Shown: one piece after another, positions 17,826-25,846 of the stretch
Position numbering within the stretch: position 1 is the stretch's first letter
Layout of the letters: each line of letters starts with the position of its first letter
Origin: Nostoc calcicola FACHB-3891
GTDB lineage: Bacteria; Cyanobacteriota; Cyanobacteriia; Cyanobacteriales; Nostocaceae
Assembly (NCBI RefSeq): GCF_014697355.1
Contig: NZ_JACJRQ010000021.1
Span: 1 to 64,000, forward strand
Length of the DNA: 64,000 bases
Reading direction: 5' to 3'
The notes under the pieces: model-generated
Seen by the model: only the letters and a program-made list of their open reading frames with translations
Database searches by the model: none
What the model was told of the DNA's origin: nothing
Translations under genes and position numbers: made by a program

Positions 17826-19112
17826 ATGAATATAGCAGTGGTGGGGCTAAGCCATAAAACAGCCCCAGTAGAAGTCCGGGAAAAGTTGAGCATTCCAGAA
17901 CCACAAATTGAAAGTGCGATCGCTCATCTAGCAAGTTGTCCCCATATTGACGAAGTTGCAATTCTTAGCACTTGTAATCGTCTGGAAATCTACATTGTTA
18001 CCAGTGAAACAGACCAAGGTATCCGGGAAGTAACTCAATTTCTGGCAGAACACAGCAAATTGCCTGTGACTTCTCTGCGACAACACTTGTTTATGTTGTT
18101 GCATGATGATGCGGTCATGCACGTGATGCGGGTAGCAGGTGGTTTAGATAGTCTGGTACTTGGAGAAGGTCAAATTCTGGCTCAGGTGAAGACAACTCAC
18201 AAACTGGGACAGCAATATAGCGGTATAAAAACCATTTTGAATCGATTATTTAAACAAGCGCTAACAGCCGGGAAGCGAGTTCGTACTGAAACTAGTATTG
18301 GTACTGGCGCTGTCTCTATCAGTTCGGCAGCTGTGGAATTAGCACAAATGAAAGTAGCAAATTTAGCTGCTTGCCGAGTGGTAATTTTGGGTGCTGGGAA
18401 AATGTCGCGCCTACTGGTACAACACCTGCTTTCTAAAGGTGCGGTGCAAATCAGTATTGTCAATCGCTCTCGCGAACGCGCCCAAGAATTAGCCAAGCAG
18501 TTCGCCGAACAACCTATTCAAATTCACACGCTATCGGAAATGATGACAGTAATTGCCGATAGTGATTTGGTATTTACAAGTACTTCGGCAACAGAGCCGA
18601 TACTTGACCGTGCGAAATTGGAAATGGTTTTAGAAACTCAGCGTTCTCTGATGTTATTTGATATTTCTGTGCCGCGTAACGTTCATACAGATGTGAATGA
18701 ATTGGCAAATGTGCAAGCATTTAATGTGGATGATTTGAAGGCTGTAGTGGCGCAAAACTACGAAAGCCGTCGAAAAATTGCCCAGGAAGCAGAGCGACTT
18801 TTAGAAGAAGAGGTGGAGGCTTTCGATGTTTGGTGGCGTAGTTTAGAAACTGTCACCACAATTAGCTGTCTGCGAAATAAAGTCGAAACCATCCGCGAAC
18901 AAGAATTAGAAAAAGCTTTGTCCAGATTGGGTTCGGAATTCGCAGAAAAACATCAAGAGGTGATCGAAGCTTTAACGCGAGGAATTGTTAATAAAATTTT
19001 ACACGATCCGATGGTGCAATTGCGATCGCAGCAAGATGTGGAAGCCAGACGGCGTTGTATGCAAACTCTGCAAATGCTGTTTAACTTAGACGCAGGCGAG
19101 CAATTTAGTTAA
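17826..19112 (+). CDS. hemA: Glutamyl-tRNA reductase
   Basis: HemA reduces glutamyl-tRNA(Glu) to glutamate-1-semialdehyde, the first committed step toward heme, chlorophyll and phycobilins in the C5 pathway. The catalytic cysteine lies in ILSTCNRLEIY. LDSLVLGEGQILAQVK and the NADPH-binding VVILGAGKMSRL follow, and the C-terminal dimerisation helices end near residue 420. Length 428 fits the cyanobacterial enzyme. A strong hairpin at 19124-19156 follows the stop. Confidence 0.97.
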   Translation: MNIAVVGLSHKTAPVEVREKLSIPEPQIESAIAHLASCPHIDEVAILSTCNRLEIYIVTSETDQGIREVTQFLAEHSKLPVTSLRQHLFMLLHDDAVMHVMRVAGGLDSLVLGEGQILAQVKTTHKLGQQYSGIKTILNRLFKQALTAGKRVRTETSIGTGAVSISSAAVELAQMKVANLAACRVVILGAGKMSRLLVQHLLSKGAVQISIVNRSRERAQELAKQFAEQPIQIHTLSEMMTVIADSDLVFTSTSATEPILDRAKLEMVLETQRSLMLFDISVPRNVHTDVNELANVQAFNVDDLKAVVAQNYESRRKIAQEAERLLEEEVEAFDVWWRSLETVTTISCLRNKVETIREQELEKALSRLGSEFAEKHQEVIEALTRGIVNKILHDPMVQLRSQQDVEARRRCMQTLQMLFNLDAGEQFS

Positions 19113-19123
19113 ACTCAAAAACA

Positions 19124-19156
19124 AGCTCCCCGACTTCTTAAAGAAGTCGGGGAGCT
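19124..19156 (+). terminator. Terminator-like hairpin after hemA
   Basis: AGCTCCCCGACTTC (19124-19137) pairs perfectly with GAAGTCGGGGAGCT (19143-19156) with loop TTAAA. No long T tract follows. A related, less perfect CCCCGACTTCT...AGGAAGTGGGG hairpin occurs at 21175-21200, so this is also a dispersed palindrome. Confidence 0.65.
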
Positions 19157-19171
19157 GAAGATTTTCAAGTT

Positions 19172-19270
19172 TCACAAAAGTTGTTCTGGATCAATTCCCC
19201 ATTGTTGCATTCGTATCAATAAATCTTGATATCGTTGGCGTTCTTCCTCTAGTTGTTGGAGAACTGCAAA
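19172..19270 (-). pseudogene. 3' remnant of a Uma2-family gene
   Basis: On the minus strand the frame ending in TGA at 19172 reads AVLQQLEEERQRYQDLL...QQWGIDPEQLL. This is the typical coiled C-terminal tail of cyanobacterial Uma2/DUF820 proteins. A TAA stop lies two codons before the fragment and no start or catalytic domain is present, so only the tail survives. An intact Uma2 gene is at 58756. Confidence 0.55.
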
Positions 19271-19344
19271 TTATAATTTAAGGTATAAAATAAAACTAAT
19301 TTTCATAACTAGGCGATCGATTTTATTTGAATCAAGTACAGGTT

Positions 19345-19373
19345 TAGGGTAGCGCAGCTGTGCTACCCTACGC
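19345..19373. repeat. GGGTAGC..GCTACCC palindrome
   Basis: AGGGTAGCGCAGCTGTGCTA then CCCT forms a near-perfect palindrome centred on CAGCTG. Relatives are at 34490-34517 (perfect) and 23252-23276 (diverged). Confidence 0.6.
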
Positions 19374-19405
19374 AGGTGAGGTGTATTCTACTCAATTACA
19401 AAAAA

Positions 19406-19624
19406 CTATAACAGTGGTCTGGTTCTAGCTTGATAGTCCATCAAGGCTCCTTGACTAACCACAGTCCGCCCGTTTCTTCTGGTAGTGGGAATCTGTCCTC
19501 TTTGCAGAGCCATGTATAGAGTACTCTGATCTACACCCAAAAATCTCGCTGCTTGTACAAGTGAAGTACCCTGCTGGAGGATACTCCCTCTTCTTCTGTT
19601 CCTAATTAATGAGGGGCGTATCAT
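19406..19624 (-). CDS. Small helix-turn-helix (excisionase-like) protein
   Basis: The 72-residue basic protein has a central helix-turn-helix, SLVQAARFLGVDQSTLYMAL, followed by the wing-like RGQIPTTRRNGRTVV. This matches the excisionase/MerR-type DNA-binding module. No integrase or phage gene is near. It is divergent from the first ArsR-type gene 170 nt away, so it could be a regulator in its own right or a mobile-element remnant. Confidence 0.65.
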   Translation of the reverse strand: MIRPSLIRNRRRGSILQQGTSLVQAARFLGVDQSTLYMALQRGQIPTTRRNGRTVVSQGALMDYQARTRPLL

Positions 19625-19757
19625 GGCGAAATGTAAAGAACAACTTAAGAAATCTCAATTTTCTCCGAAAAAAATCTAAGAATTAACATTAATTCACAAT
19701 TAGCAAACACAAAGCAATGCTGTGTCAGAAGAGGACAGCAAAGCTAATTTGATTTTT

Positions 19758-19783
19758 TTCTAATTAGATTGAGATCTAATTTG
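19758..19783. promoter_or_regulatory. Candidate ArsR operator upstream of the first regulator
   Basis: TTCTAATTAGATTGAGATCT followed by AATTTG forms an inverted repeat around GAGATC. It lies 14 nt before the ATG at 19797. The TCTAATTAGAT core recurs before the paralogous gene at 20420-20447, which supports autoregulation. Confidence 0.5.
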
Positions 19784-19796
19784 ATTATAACAAATT

Positions 19797-20381
19797 ATGG
19801 AGAAAGAACAGTTTCAGACCCTGCTGCGATTTTTCAAAGCTTTAGCGGACGAAAGCCGATTGAAGATTGTAGGTATCCTGGCGAATCAGGAGTGCAGCGT
19901 CGAAGAATTGGCTGTGTTACTGCAACTCAAGGAACCCACAGTATCCCATCATCTAGCAAAACTTAAGGAACTAAATTTGGTCACCATGCGCCCTGAGGGT
20001 AATAGCCGTCTGTACCAGTTGGATAGCGACGCTTTGCAAAGTATCAGCAAGCAAATTTTTACACCTGAGCAAATGGCTTCTTTGATTGAGGATGTAGATA
20101 CTGAAGCTTGGGAAAACAAAGTATTGAAAAACTATTTTGAAGGCGATGTTTTTGATAACAACTCCGTTCAACGCCTCAAAGAAATCCCTGCTAGTCGCAA
20201 AAAGCGCTTAGTAATTCTCAAGTGGTTAGCAAATAGATTTGAAATTGGGGTTCAGTATCCAGAACGTACAGTCAATGATATTCTCAAGCGCTACCATCCT
20301 GACTACGCCACCCTACGACGGGAATTGATCGGCTACCAGCTAATGCAGCGAGAGAATGGGGTTTATTGCCGTTCAGATTGA
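19797..20381 (+). CDS. ArsR-type regulator with DUF2087 domain (copy 1)
   Basis: The 194-residue protein has an N-terminal winged helix of the ArsR type (about 1-90), with recognition helix region EPTVSHHLAKLKELNLV. A C-terminal DUF2087 domain (about 115-190) is marked by IPASRKKRLVILKWL and the ending ELIGYQLMQRENGVYCR. No ArsR metal-binding CxCxxC is present, so the signal is not obviously a metal. A second copy about 70% identical by eye follows 72 nt downstream. AT-rich inverted repeats precede both, suggesting auto- or cross-regulation. Confidence 0.85.
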   Translation: MEKEQFQTLLRFFKALADESRLKIVGILANQECSVEELAVLLQLKEPTVSHHLAKLKELNLVTMRPEGNSRLYQLDSDALQSISKQIFTPEQMASLIEDVDTEAWENKVLKNYFEGDVFDNNSVQRLKEIPASRKKRLVILKWLANRFEIGVQYPERTVNDILKRYHPDYATLRRELIGYQLMQRENGVYCRSD

Positions 20382-20419
20382 TCGGTGATGTGGTTGAATT
20401 AATTAAAATTAGATATACT

Positions 20420-20447
20420 TCTAATTAGATATCCGTCTAATTAGAAG
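20420..20447. promoter_or_regulatory. Candidate ArsR operator upstream of the second regulator
   Basis: TCTAATTAGATATCCG followed by TCTAATTAGAAG is a direct and inverted repeat of the TCTAATTAGA core, ending 6 nt before the ATG at 20454. It shares the core with the site at 19758-19783. Confidence 0.5.
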
Positions 20448-20453
20448 TGAGTT

Positions 20454-21038
20454 ATGCAACCACAACAACTTAACATCTTGCTGCGCTTTTTCAAGGCGTT
20501 AGCAGACAATAGTCGATTGAAGATAATAGGTATTTTGGCGAATGAGGAGTGTAGCGTTGAAGAGTTGGCGGTACAAATGCAACTCAAGGAGCCGACGATA
20601 TCCCATCATTTGACAAAACTTAAGCAGCTAAATTTGGTGACAATGCGCTCTGATGGCAATAGCTATCTATATCAATTAGATAACGATGCTTTGCAAAGTA
20701 TCAGCAAGGAAATTTTTACACCTGATAAAATAGCAAGTTTGATAGAAGATATGGGTACTGAAGATTGGGAAAGCAAAGTTCTGAAAAACTATATAGAAGA
20801 GGATAGGTGTAATCAAAACTCCGTCCAACGCCTCAAAGAAATTCCTGCTAGTCGCAAAAAGCGGTTAGTGATTCTCAAGTGGTTAGCGAGTCAGTTTGAG
20901 GTAGGAATCAACTACCCGGAACGCCTCGTAAATGAGATTCTTAAACGCTACCATCCTGACTGCGCTACTTTACGACGGGAGTTGATTGGCTATCAGTTAA
21001 TGCAGCGAGAAAATGGAATTTATTGGCGTATGACATAG
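20454..21038 (+). CDS. ArsR-type regulator with DUF2087 domain (copy 2)
   Basis: The 194-residue paralogue of the preceding gene has the same winged helix (EPTISHHLTKLKQLNLV) and DUF2087 C-terminus (ELIGYQLMQRENGIYWR). Most differences fall at residues 85-120, between the two domains. The pair is a tandem duplication; equal length and conserved operators argue that both are working genes. DUF2087 proteins have no established ligand. Confidence 0.85.
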   Translation: MQPQQLNILLRFFKALADNSRLKIIGILANEECSVEELAVQMQLKEPTISHHLTKLKQLNLVTMRSDGNSYLYQLDNDALQSISKEIFTPDKIASLIEDMGTEDWESKVLKNYIEEDRCNQNSVQRLKEIPASRKKRLVILKWLASQFEVGINYPERLVNEILKRYHPDCATLRRELIGYQLMQRENGIYWRMT

Positions 21039-21241
21039 GTGTGAGAACAAGATCGAATACCAAGTTTTGTGACAGGCATTTAGCTTTTAAAAGCTGCTAC
21101 TTAGACTCCTCGAATTGGAGACTTAAACAAATACTTTTACAGGTTTTATGGATGAATAATCGTGAATTACAAGATCCCCGACTTCTCTAGGAAGTGGGGA
21201 ATCTGTGGTCTTCATAAGCAAATATATTTTTAGTTCACAAA

Positions 21242-22024
21242 TTATTTTCCCAAATAAGCTTCGAGAACTTTGGGATTGGTTTGAATTTCTGCTGGTGTAC
21301 CGTCAGCTAAATTTTGTCCTTCAGCAAGTACCCAAACGCGATCGCACAATGACATAATGACATCCATATTGTGTTCAATAATCAAAAATGTCATGCCATC
21401 TTGGCGGTTCCAAGTGAGAATGCGATCGCAAATATCATCAATTAATCTCGGATTTACCCCTGCTGCTGGTTCATCCAACAAAATTAACTTGGGATTAGTC
21501 ATTAGTGCGCGTCCCATTTCCAACAGCTTGCGTTGTCCACCAGACAACCCACCAGCATAATCCTGAGCTTTTTTTGCCAAGCCCACGGATTCTAACAGAA
21601 ACATTGCTCGTTCTTGCAGCTGCTTTTCTTCCTTAGCAACGATGTGCGGTTGCAACTGCACTTGCCAAAAGTTTTCACCGGTTTGTTTTTGCGCCGCCAA
21701 CAGCATATTTTCTAACACCGACAACCGCGAGAGAGTGCGTGCAACTTGAAAGGTGCGTACTACTCCCTGCTGGGCGATTTGATATGGTTGCAAATTGTGA
21801 ATAGGTTCGCCATCAAAAATTACTCGTCCTTTATCTGGGCGGATAAAGTTCGAGAGTAAATTAAATAAAGTGGTTTTACCAGCACCATTAGGGCCAATTA
21901 AACCCGTGATGCTGCCTTTGGCAACTTCGATTTTCGCTTCATTGACTGCTTTAATACCACCAAAGCTTTTAGAAAGTCCGGTGGCTACCAGCAGAGGAAG
22001 TGGTGATGATTGGTTATTTACCAA
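21242..22024 (-). CDS. LivG-type amino-acid ABC transporter ATPase
   Basis: The 260-residue ATPase powers a branched-chain/neutral amino-acid (HAAT family) importer. Walker A is GPNGAGKTT, the signature motif LSGGQRKLLEMGRAL and Walker B LILLDEPAAG; LivG-type features include VARTFQVARTLSRL and the C-terminal PKVLEAYLGK. A TTG start at 22024 is supported by GGAGG nine bases upstream and overlaps the permease gene by 11 nt. It resembles the natA/natC pair of the Nostoc N-I system, but no binding protein is next to it, so no symbol is given. Confidence 0.87.
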   Translation of the reverse strand: MVNNQSSPLPLLVATGLSKSFGGIKAVNEAKIEVAKGSITGLIGPNGAGKTTLFNLLSNFIRPDKGRVIFDGEPIHNLQPYQIAQQGVVRTFQVARTLSRLSVLENMLLAAQKQTGENFWQVQLQPHIVAKEEKQLQERAMFLLESVGLAKKAQDYAGGLSGGQRKLLEMGRALMTNPKLILLDEPAAGVNPRLIDDICDRILTWNRQDGMTFLIIEHNMDVIMSLCDRVWVLAEGQNLADGTPAEIQTNPKVLEAYLGK

Positions 22025-23147
22025 GGGTGAGTTCCTCCTTTTTCCCTAAGATACCTTGAGGACGCCAAATCATCAGTACCATTAAAATAAATCCGATTAC
22101 CATGATGCGAAATGCGCCCAAACGTGCTTCATCAAGGGGTACAATTCTCGGCAAAACTTCTCGCGTAATGGCATCGTAAGCAAAGAAAACTACCGCGCCT
22201 AAAATTGTGCCGATATTATTACCAGAACCGCCTAAAATTACCATGATCCAAGTATCAAAAGTCAGCTGTGGTTGAAAATTATCAGGGTAAATAGCGCCGA
22301 GTTGCCAAGCAAAGAACGCACCAGCGATGCCAGCGATCGCACCTCCAAGCATGAGAGACTGTAATTTATACCAGAAGACATTTTTTCCCAGCGCCTTGGG
22401 AATTTCTTCATCTTCGCGGATAGCTTTGAGAATTCTACCCCAAGGCGATCGCACCAAAATTTCTAACCGCCAGAATACAAGTGCTAAAACCAACAGCAGC
22501 ACCAACATTAAACCTGCTTTTGGGTTGTAATTATACAATCCAATTACCCCAGAAATATAAATTGCTACTGCCAAAACTGCTAACACAATTCCCACTCCCA
22601 AGCGCGATGCAAATTCTTGTTTGCTACTCAACCTTTGGCTGGAATCAGCAGCTCGAAATTTTTGGGCAGTGCGAATCCATCGCCACAGCGTAAATAAAGT
22701 TACAACGGCTAACAGTGTTAACAGCCCAATCATCACTAATCTGAAAAACAAACTCGGTTGTGTGGAGAACGGAATGGGATAACTTTGTACCCCAAACGCC
22801 CCAGAAACCCAAGAATTTCCCACAGGTAATTCTTGATTATTCACTACCAAACGAATTAATTCTCCTGTACCGATGGTGACAATTGCTAGGTAATCTTCCC
22901 GCAAGCGCAGAGTTGCAAAACCAATTATCAAACCCAACAAAGCGGCTACCATTGCCCCAGCCAGCGCCGATATCAGTAGGGGAACGCCCTTTAAGCTTAA
23001 CAACACGGTTGTATATGCTCCCAGGGTCATAAAAGCAATGTGACCAAAGTTAATTAATCCGGTAAAGCCCCATTGCAAATTCAGTCCGAGAGCGAATAGG
23101 GCAAAACTGGCTGTAGAAATTGCTAAGAAAATGAGATATTCAACCAT
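22014..23147 (-). CDS. LivM-type amino-acid ABC transporter permease
   Basis: The 377-residue inner-membrane permease has about nine hydrophobic segments. The LivM signature LNLQWGFTGLINFGH is near the N-terminus, and the cytoplasmic coupling loop SPWGRILKAIREDEEIPKAL is in the middle. A hydrophilic stretch at about 165-190 (AADSSQRLSSKQEFAS) separates two halves and is longer than in enteric LivM, as is usual in cyanobacteria. It pairs with the overlapping ATPase. The binding protein and second permease must be encoded elsewhere. Confidence 0.88.
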   Translation of the reverse strand: MVEYLIFLAISTASFALFALGLNLQWGFTGLINFGHIAFMTLGAYTTVLLSLKGVPLLISALAGAMVAALLGLIIGFATLRLREDYLAIVTIGTGELIRLVVNNQELPVGNSWVSGAFGVQSYPIPFSTQPSLFFRLVMIGLLTLLAVVTLFTLWRWIRTAQKFRAADSSQRLSSKQEFASRLGVGIVLAVLAVAIYISGVIGLYNYNPKAGLMLVLLLVLALVFWRLEILVRSPWGRILKAIREDEEIPKALGKNVFWYKLQSLMLGGAIAGIAGAFFAWQLGAIYPDNFQPQLTFDTWIMVILGGSGNNIGTILGAVVFFAYDAITREVLPRIVPLDEARLGAFRIMVIGFILMVLMIWRPQGILGKKEELTLGK

Positions 23148-23251
23148 ACTACGGGGTGGGGAATTTATAAGAAATAAATTATCGAATTTTGTGGAGTCGG
23201 GGCTTAGGGACTTCCAAAAAATAAATTATCCCAAATTATTTGTAAATTTGT

Positions 23252-23276
23252 AGGGTAGCACCGCTGTGCGACCCCA
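23252..23276. repeat. Diverged GGGTAGC palindrome
   Basis: GTAGGGTAGCACCGCTGTGC followed by GACCC is a diverged copy of the palindrome at 34490-34517, between the permease start and the toxin-antitoxin genes. Confidence 0.5.
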
Positions 23277-23353
23277 GTAGGGGATGTTTTTTTAACTAAT
23301 TTTTTGGGAATACTATTTATTGTTAGTGTTTGTTTATAAGGAATAATTAACCT

Positions 23354-23551
23354 ATGAATTTGCTCCGACTGAGAATGCATCATTTAATCGAGCAGTTAGC
23401 CGATGACGATCTGCAAAGCATTTGGAACGTTCTTGAAGCTTTACATTGTGACTTTTATATGCTAAGAGCCATACAAAAAGTCAAGCGATCGCAGCAGCCG
23501 TGGGATATCTTAACCCATGATGAAGCAATACGACTGTTAATGTTTTTTTGA
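23354..23551 (+). CDS. Putative antitoxin of a RelE-like module
   Basis: The 65-residue protein is acidic and helical in its first half (LIEQLADDDLQSIWNVLEAL) and ends WDILTHDEAIRLLMFF. Its position directly upstream of a RelE/ParE-like gene and the helix-rich start followed by a short tail fit the small cyanobacterial antitoxins of that type. I do not recognise the exact family. The stop lies 104 nt before the toxin start, more than the usual few bases; a repeat lies in the gap. Confidence 0.55.
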   Translation: MNLLRLRMHHLIEQLADDDLQSIWNVLEALHCDFYMLRAIQKVKRSQQPWDILTHDEAIRLLMFF

Positions 23552-23610
23552 TGCAGCAACGCTTGCGATCTCGTAACAGTATACGTAGCTTGCTTGTTTG
23601 CAGGAGTACA

Positions 23611-23647
23611 CAATCTAAAATCCAAAATCTAAAATCCAAAATGGTAT
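23611..23647. repeat. Solo end of the ATACCATTTTGG element, reversed
   Basis: Read on the minus strand this is ATACCATTTTGGATTTTAGA and on, the left end of the MITE-like family. It ends 9 nt before the toxin start codon and lies wholly inside the antitoxin-toxin gap. Confidence 0.6.
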
Positions 23648-23655
23648 AACGTCTA

Positions 23656-23913
23656 GTGAGTCTGGAAGTGCGCTATGCAAGGTCTTTTTTGCTAGACCTT
23701 AAAAATTTAGAACCTGCTGCTTACGAGCGGGTGTATGATTTTGTGTTTATTGAGTTTGCCCAAAAATGGCAACTGAGTGGACTAAAAGAACTACGACAGC
23801 TTGATAGTGAAGGGATTTTTCACCGCTTCACTCTAGATAATTATCTGATTGGTATAGAAATTAGGGGTGAAATTGTGAAATTTTTGCGTGTCATCCCTAT
23901 GCCAGATGTTTAA
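23656..23913 (+). CDS. RelE/ParE-superfamily toxin
   Basis: The 85-residue protein begins with the superfamily pattern EVRYARSFLLDLKNLEPAAYERV. A beta-rich half with GLKELRQLDSEGIFHRF and a C-terminal VKFLRVIPMPD strand follows. This is the fold of RelE/ParE mRNA interferases or gyrase inhibitors; the exact target cannot be told. GTG 23656 is the start. Its expression may now be uncoupled from the antitoxin by the inserted repeat, or driven by it. Confidence 0.65.
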   Translation: MSLEVRYARSFLLDLKNLEPAAYERVYDFVFIEFAQKWQLSGLKELRQLDSEGIFHRFTLDNYLIGIEIRGEIVKFLRVIPMPDV

Positions 23914-24025
23914 GGTAAAGAGTTAAGCGAACACTTAAAACTGTAAACTGTATAAGGCTAGGCAGGGATCGCTATGACCTTCCATTAAACTGGTTTTTGA
24001 AAAACACTTTATTTGAGATTTCCCT

Positions 24026-25612
24026 ATGGATGCTAGGGCACTTTGGCAACGATACCAAAACTGGTTATATTTCCACGAGGGATTAGGACTGTACTTAGAT
24101 GTAAGTCGAATGCGGTTCGATGATGCCTTTGTGGAGTCGTTGCAGCCGAAGTTTGACAAGGCGTTTGCGGATATGGCTGAACTGGAGAAGGGAGCGATCG
24201 CAAATCCCGATGAAAACCGTATGGTTGGACACTATTGGCTGCGAAATCCTGATTTAGCGCCAACTCCAGAACTCACACAAGAAATTGTCCAAACCCTCGA
24301 ACAAATCGAAGCCTTTGCGGAAAAAGTCCAAACAGGTGCTATTCATCCTCCCAGAGCCAACCGCTTCACTGATATTATCTCTATTGGTATTGGTGGTTCC
24401 GCCCTCGGTCCCCAATTCGTCGCTGAAGCTTTGGCGGCTGATTTCCCGCCCCTGAAAATTCACTTTATTGATAACAGCGATCCCGCAGGTATCGATCGCG
24501 TTCTCAATCATCTACGAAACAACCTTGCCAGCACTTTGGTATTGGTAATCTCCAAATCTGGGGGAACACCAGAACCTCGCAACGGCATGATTGAAGTTAA
24601 AAAAGCTTACGCCGGACACAATTTAGAGTTTGCCCAATATGCGGTAGCCATTACCAGCCCTGATAGCAACCTTGATAAGGTAGCCAAAGAAGAAGGCTGG
24701 TTAGCTAGGTTTCCCATGTACGACTGGGTGGGAGGACGCACTTCAGAAATGTCTGCTGTGGGGCTAGTACCAGCAGCACTGCAAGGCATTGATGTTCGCG
24801 CCATGCTGCAAGGTGCAAAAGAAATGGATGACGCTACCCGCGTCGCAGATGTGAAGAATAACCCAGCAGCCTTGCTTGCTTTGTCTTGGTACTTTGCTGG
24901 CAATGGCAAGGGTGAAAAAGATATGGTTGTTCTACCTTACAAGGACAGCTTATTGTTATTCAGCCGCTATCTGCAACAGCTGGTAATGGAATCCTTGGGC
25001 AAGGAAAAAGACTTAGACGGCAAAACTGTCTATCAAGGCATCGCCGTTTATGGTAACAAAGGCTCAACAGATCAACATGCTTACGTCCAGCAGTTACGCG
25101 AAGGTGTGCCGAATTTCTTTGCTACCCTCATTGAAGTTCTAGAAGATCGTCAGGGTGCATCGGCAGAAATAGATCCTGGAGTGACATCAGGCGATTATCT
25201 TTCCGGTTTTCTCCAAGGAACCCGACAAGCGCTTTATGAAAATCAGCGCGATTCCATCGCAATTACTATTCCCCAAGTTAACCCGCGAATTGTAGGGGCA
25301 TTAATTGCTTTGTATGAACGTGCTGTTGGTTTATATGCTAGCTTGGTCAACGTCAACGCCTACCATCAACCAGGGGTAGAAGCTGGCAAAAAAGCTGCCG
25401 CCAGTATTCTTGACTTGCAAACACGAGTCGTGGCAGTGCTACAAAAAGAAAAAACTCCCCTTTCTCTGGAAGAACTCGCCGAAAAGGCAGGTGCATCAGA
25501 ACAAGTTGAGCCAATTTACAAGATTTTGCGTCATCTCCATGCCAATCAGCGCGGTGTGGTTTTGGAAGGCGATCTTCATAAACCCAGTAGTTTGAGAGTT
25601 TCTGCTAGCTGA
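24026..25612 (+). CDS. pgi: Glucose-6-phosphate isomerase
   Basis: The 528-residue enzyme interconverts glucose-6-phosphate and fructose-6-phosphate, linking glycogen and the oxidative pentose phosphate pathway to the Calvin cycle. SIGIGGSALGPQ (sugar phosphate binding), VISKSGGTPE and the GSTDQHAYVQQLREG catalytic histidine region are intact. The last 60 residues form a helical extension often seen in cyanobacterial enzymes. Start ATG 24026. A long hairpin (25671-25724) follows the stop. Confidence 0.96.
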   Translation: MDARALWQRYQNWLYFHEGLGLYLDVSRMRFDDAFVESLQPKFDKAFADMAELEKGAIANPDENRMVGHYWLRNPDLAPTPELTQEIVQTLEQIEAFAEKVQTGAIHPPRANRFTDIISIGIGGSALGPQFVAEALAADFPPLKIHFIDNSDPAGIDRVLNHLRNNLASTLVLVISKSGGTPEPRNGMIEVKKAYAGHNLEFAQYAVAITSPDSNLDKVAKEEGWLARFPMYDWVGGRTSEMSAVGLVPAALQGIDVRAMLQGAKEMDDATRVADVKNNPAALLALSWYFAGNGKGEKDMVVLPYKDSLLLFSRYLQQLVMESLGKEKDLDGKTVYQGIAVYGNKGSTDQHAYVQQLREGVPNFFATLIEVLEDRQGASAEIDPGVTSGDYLSGFLQGTRQALYENQRDSIAITIPQVNPRIVGALIALYERAVGLYASLVNVNAYHQPGVEAGKKAAASILDLQTRVVAVLQKEKTPLSLEELAEKAGASEQVEPIYKILRHLHANQRGVVLEGDLHKPSSLRVSAS

Positions 25613-25670
25613 TAACTCTAGTGCAGATATCACATTTTGTGGATGATTGTTGTATCTGCAACAATTCTTT

Positions 25671-25724
25671 ACTGTGAAGCATCTTAGATAGAAGGTATAT
25701 CTTCAATCTAGGATGCTTCACTGT
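25671..25724. terminator. Long imperfect hairpin downstream of pgi
   Basis: Two 24-nt arms (25671-25694 and 25701-25724) pair at 21 of 24 positions around the loop GTATAT; the arms start ACTGTGAAGCATC and end GATGCTTCACTGT. No T tract follows on either strand. It may stop pgi transcription or be a mobile palindrome; a MITE-like element starts 11 nt later. Confidence 0.55.
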
Positions 25725-25734
25725 ATGATTGTCA

Positions 25735-25835
25735 ATACCATTTTGGATTTTAGATTTTAGATTTTGGATTGGGAATAGCGTTCTGATTGTGGGTTTAGTG
25801 AATCCATCTGTCGCAATCATTTTTCAAATTGGTAT
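25735..25835. repeat. MITE-like 101-bp element, copy 2
   Basis: It has the same ends as the element at 6895-6996 (ATACCATTTTG and CAAATTGGTAT) and an identical right third from AATCCATCTGTCGCAATCAT onward. The two differ in about a dozen positions in the middle. It separates pgi from the convergent Nif11-like gene. Confidence 0.65.
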
Positions 25836-25846
25836 AATTCGCTATT

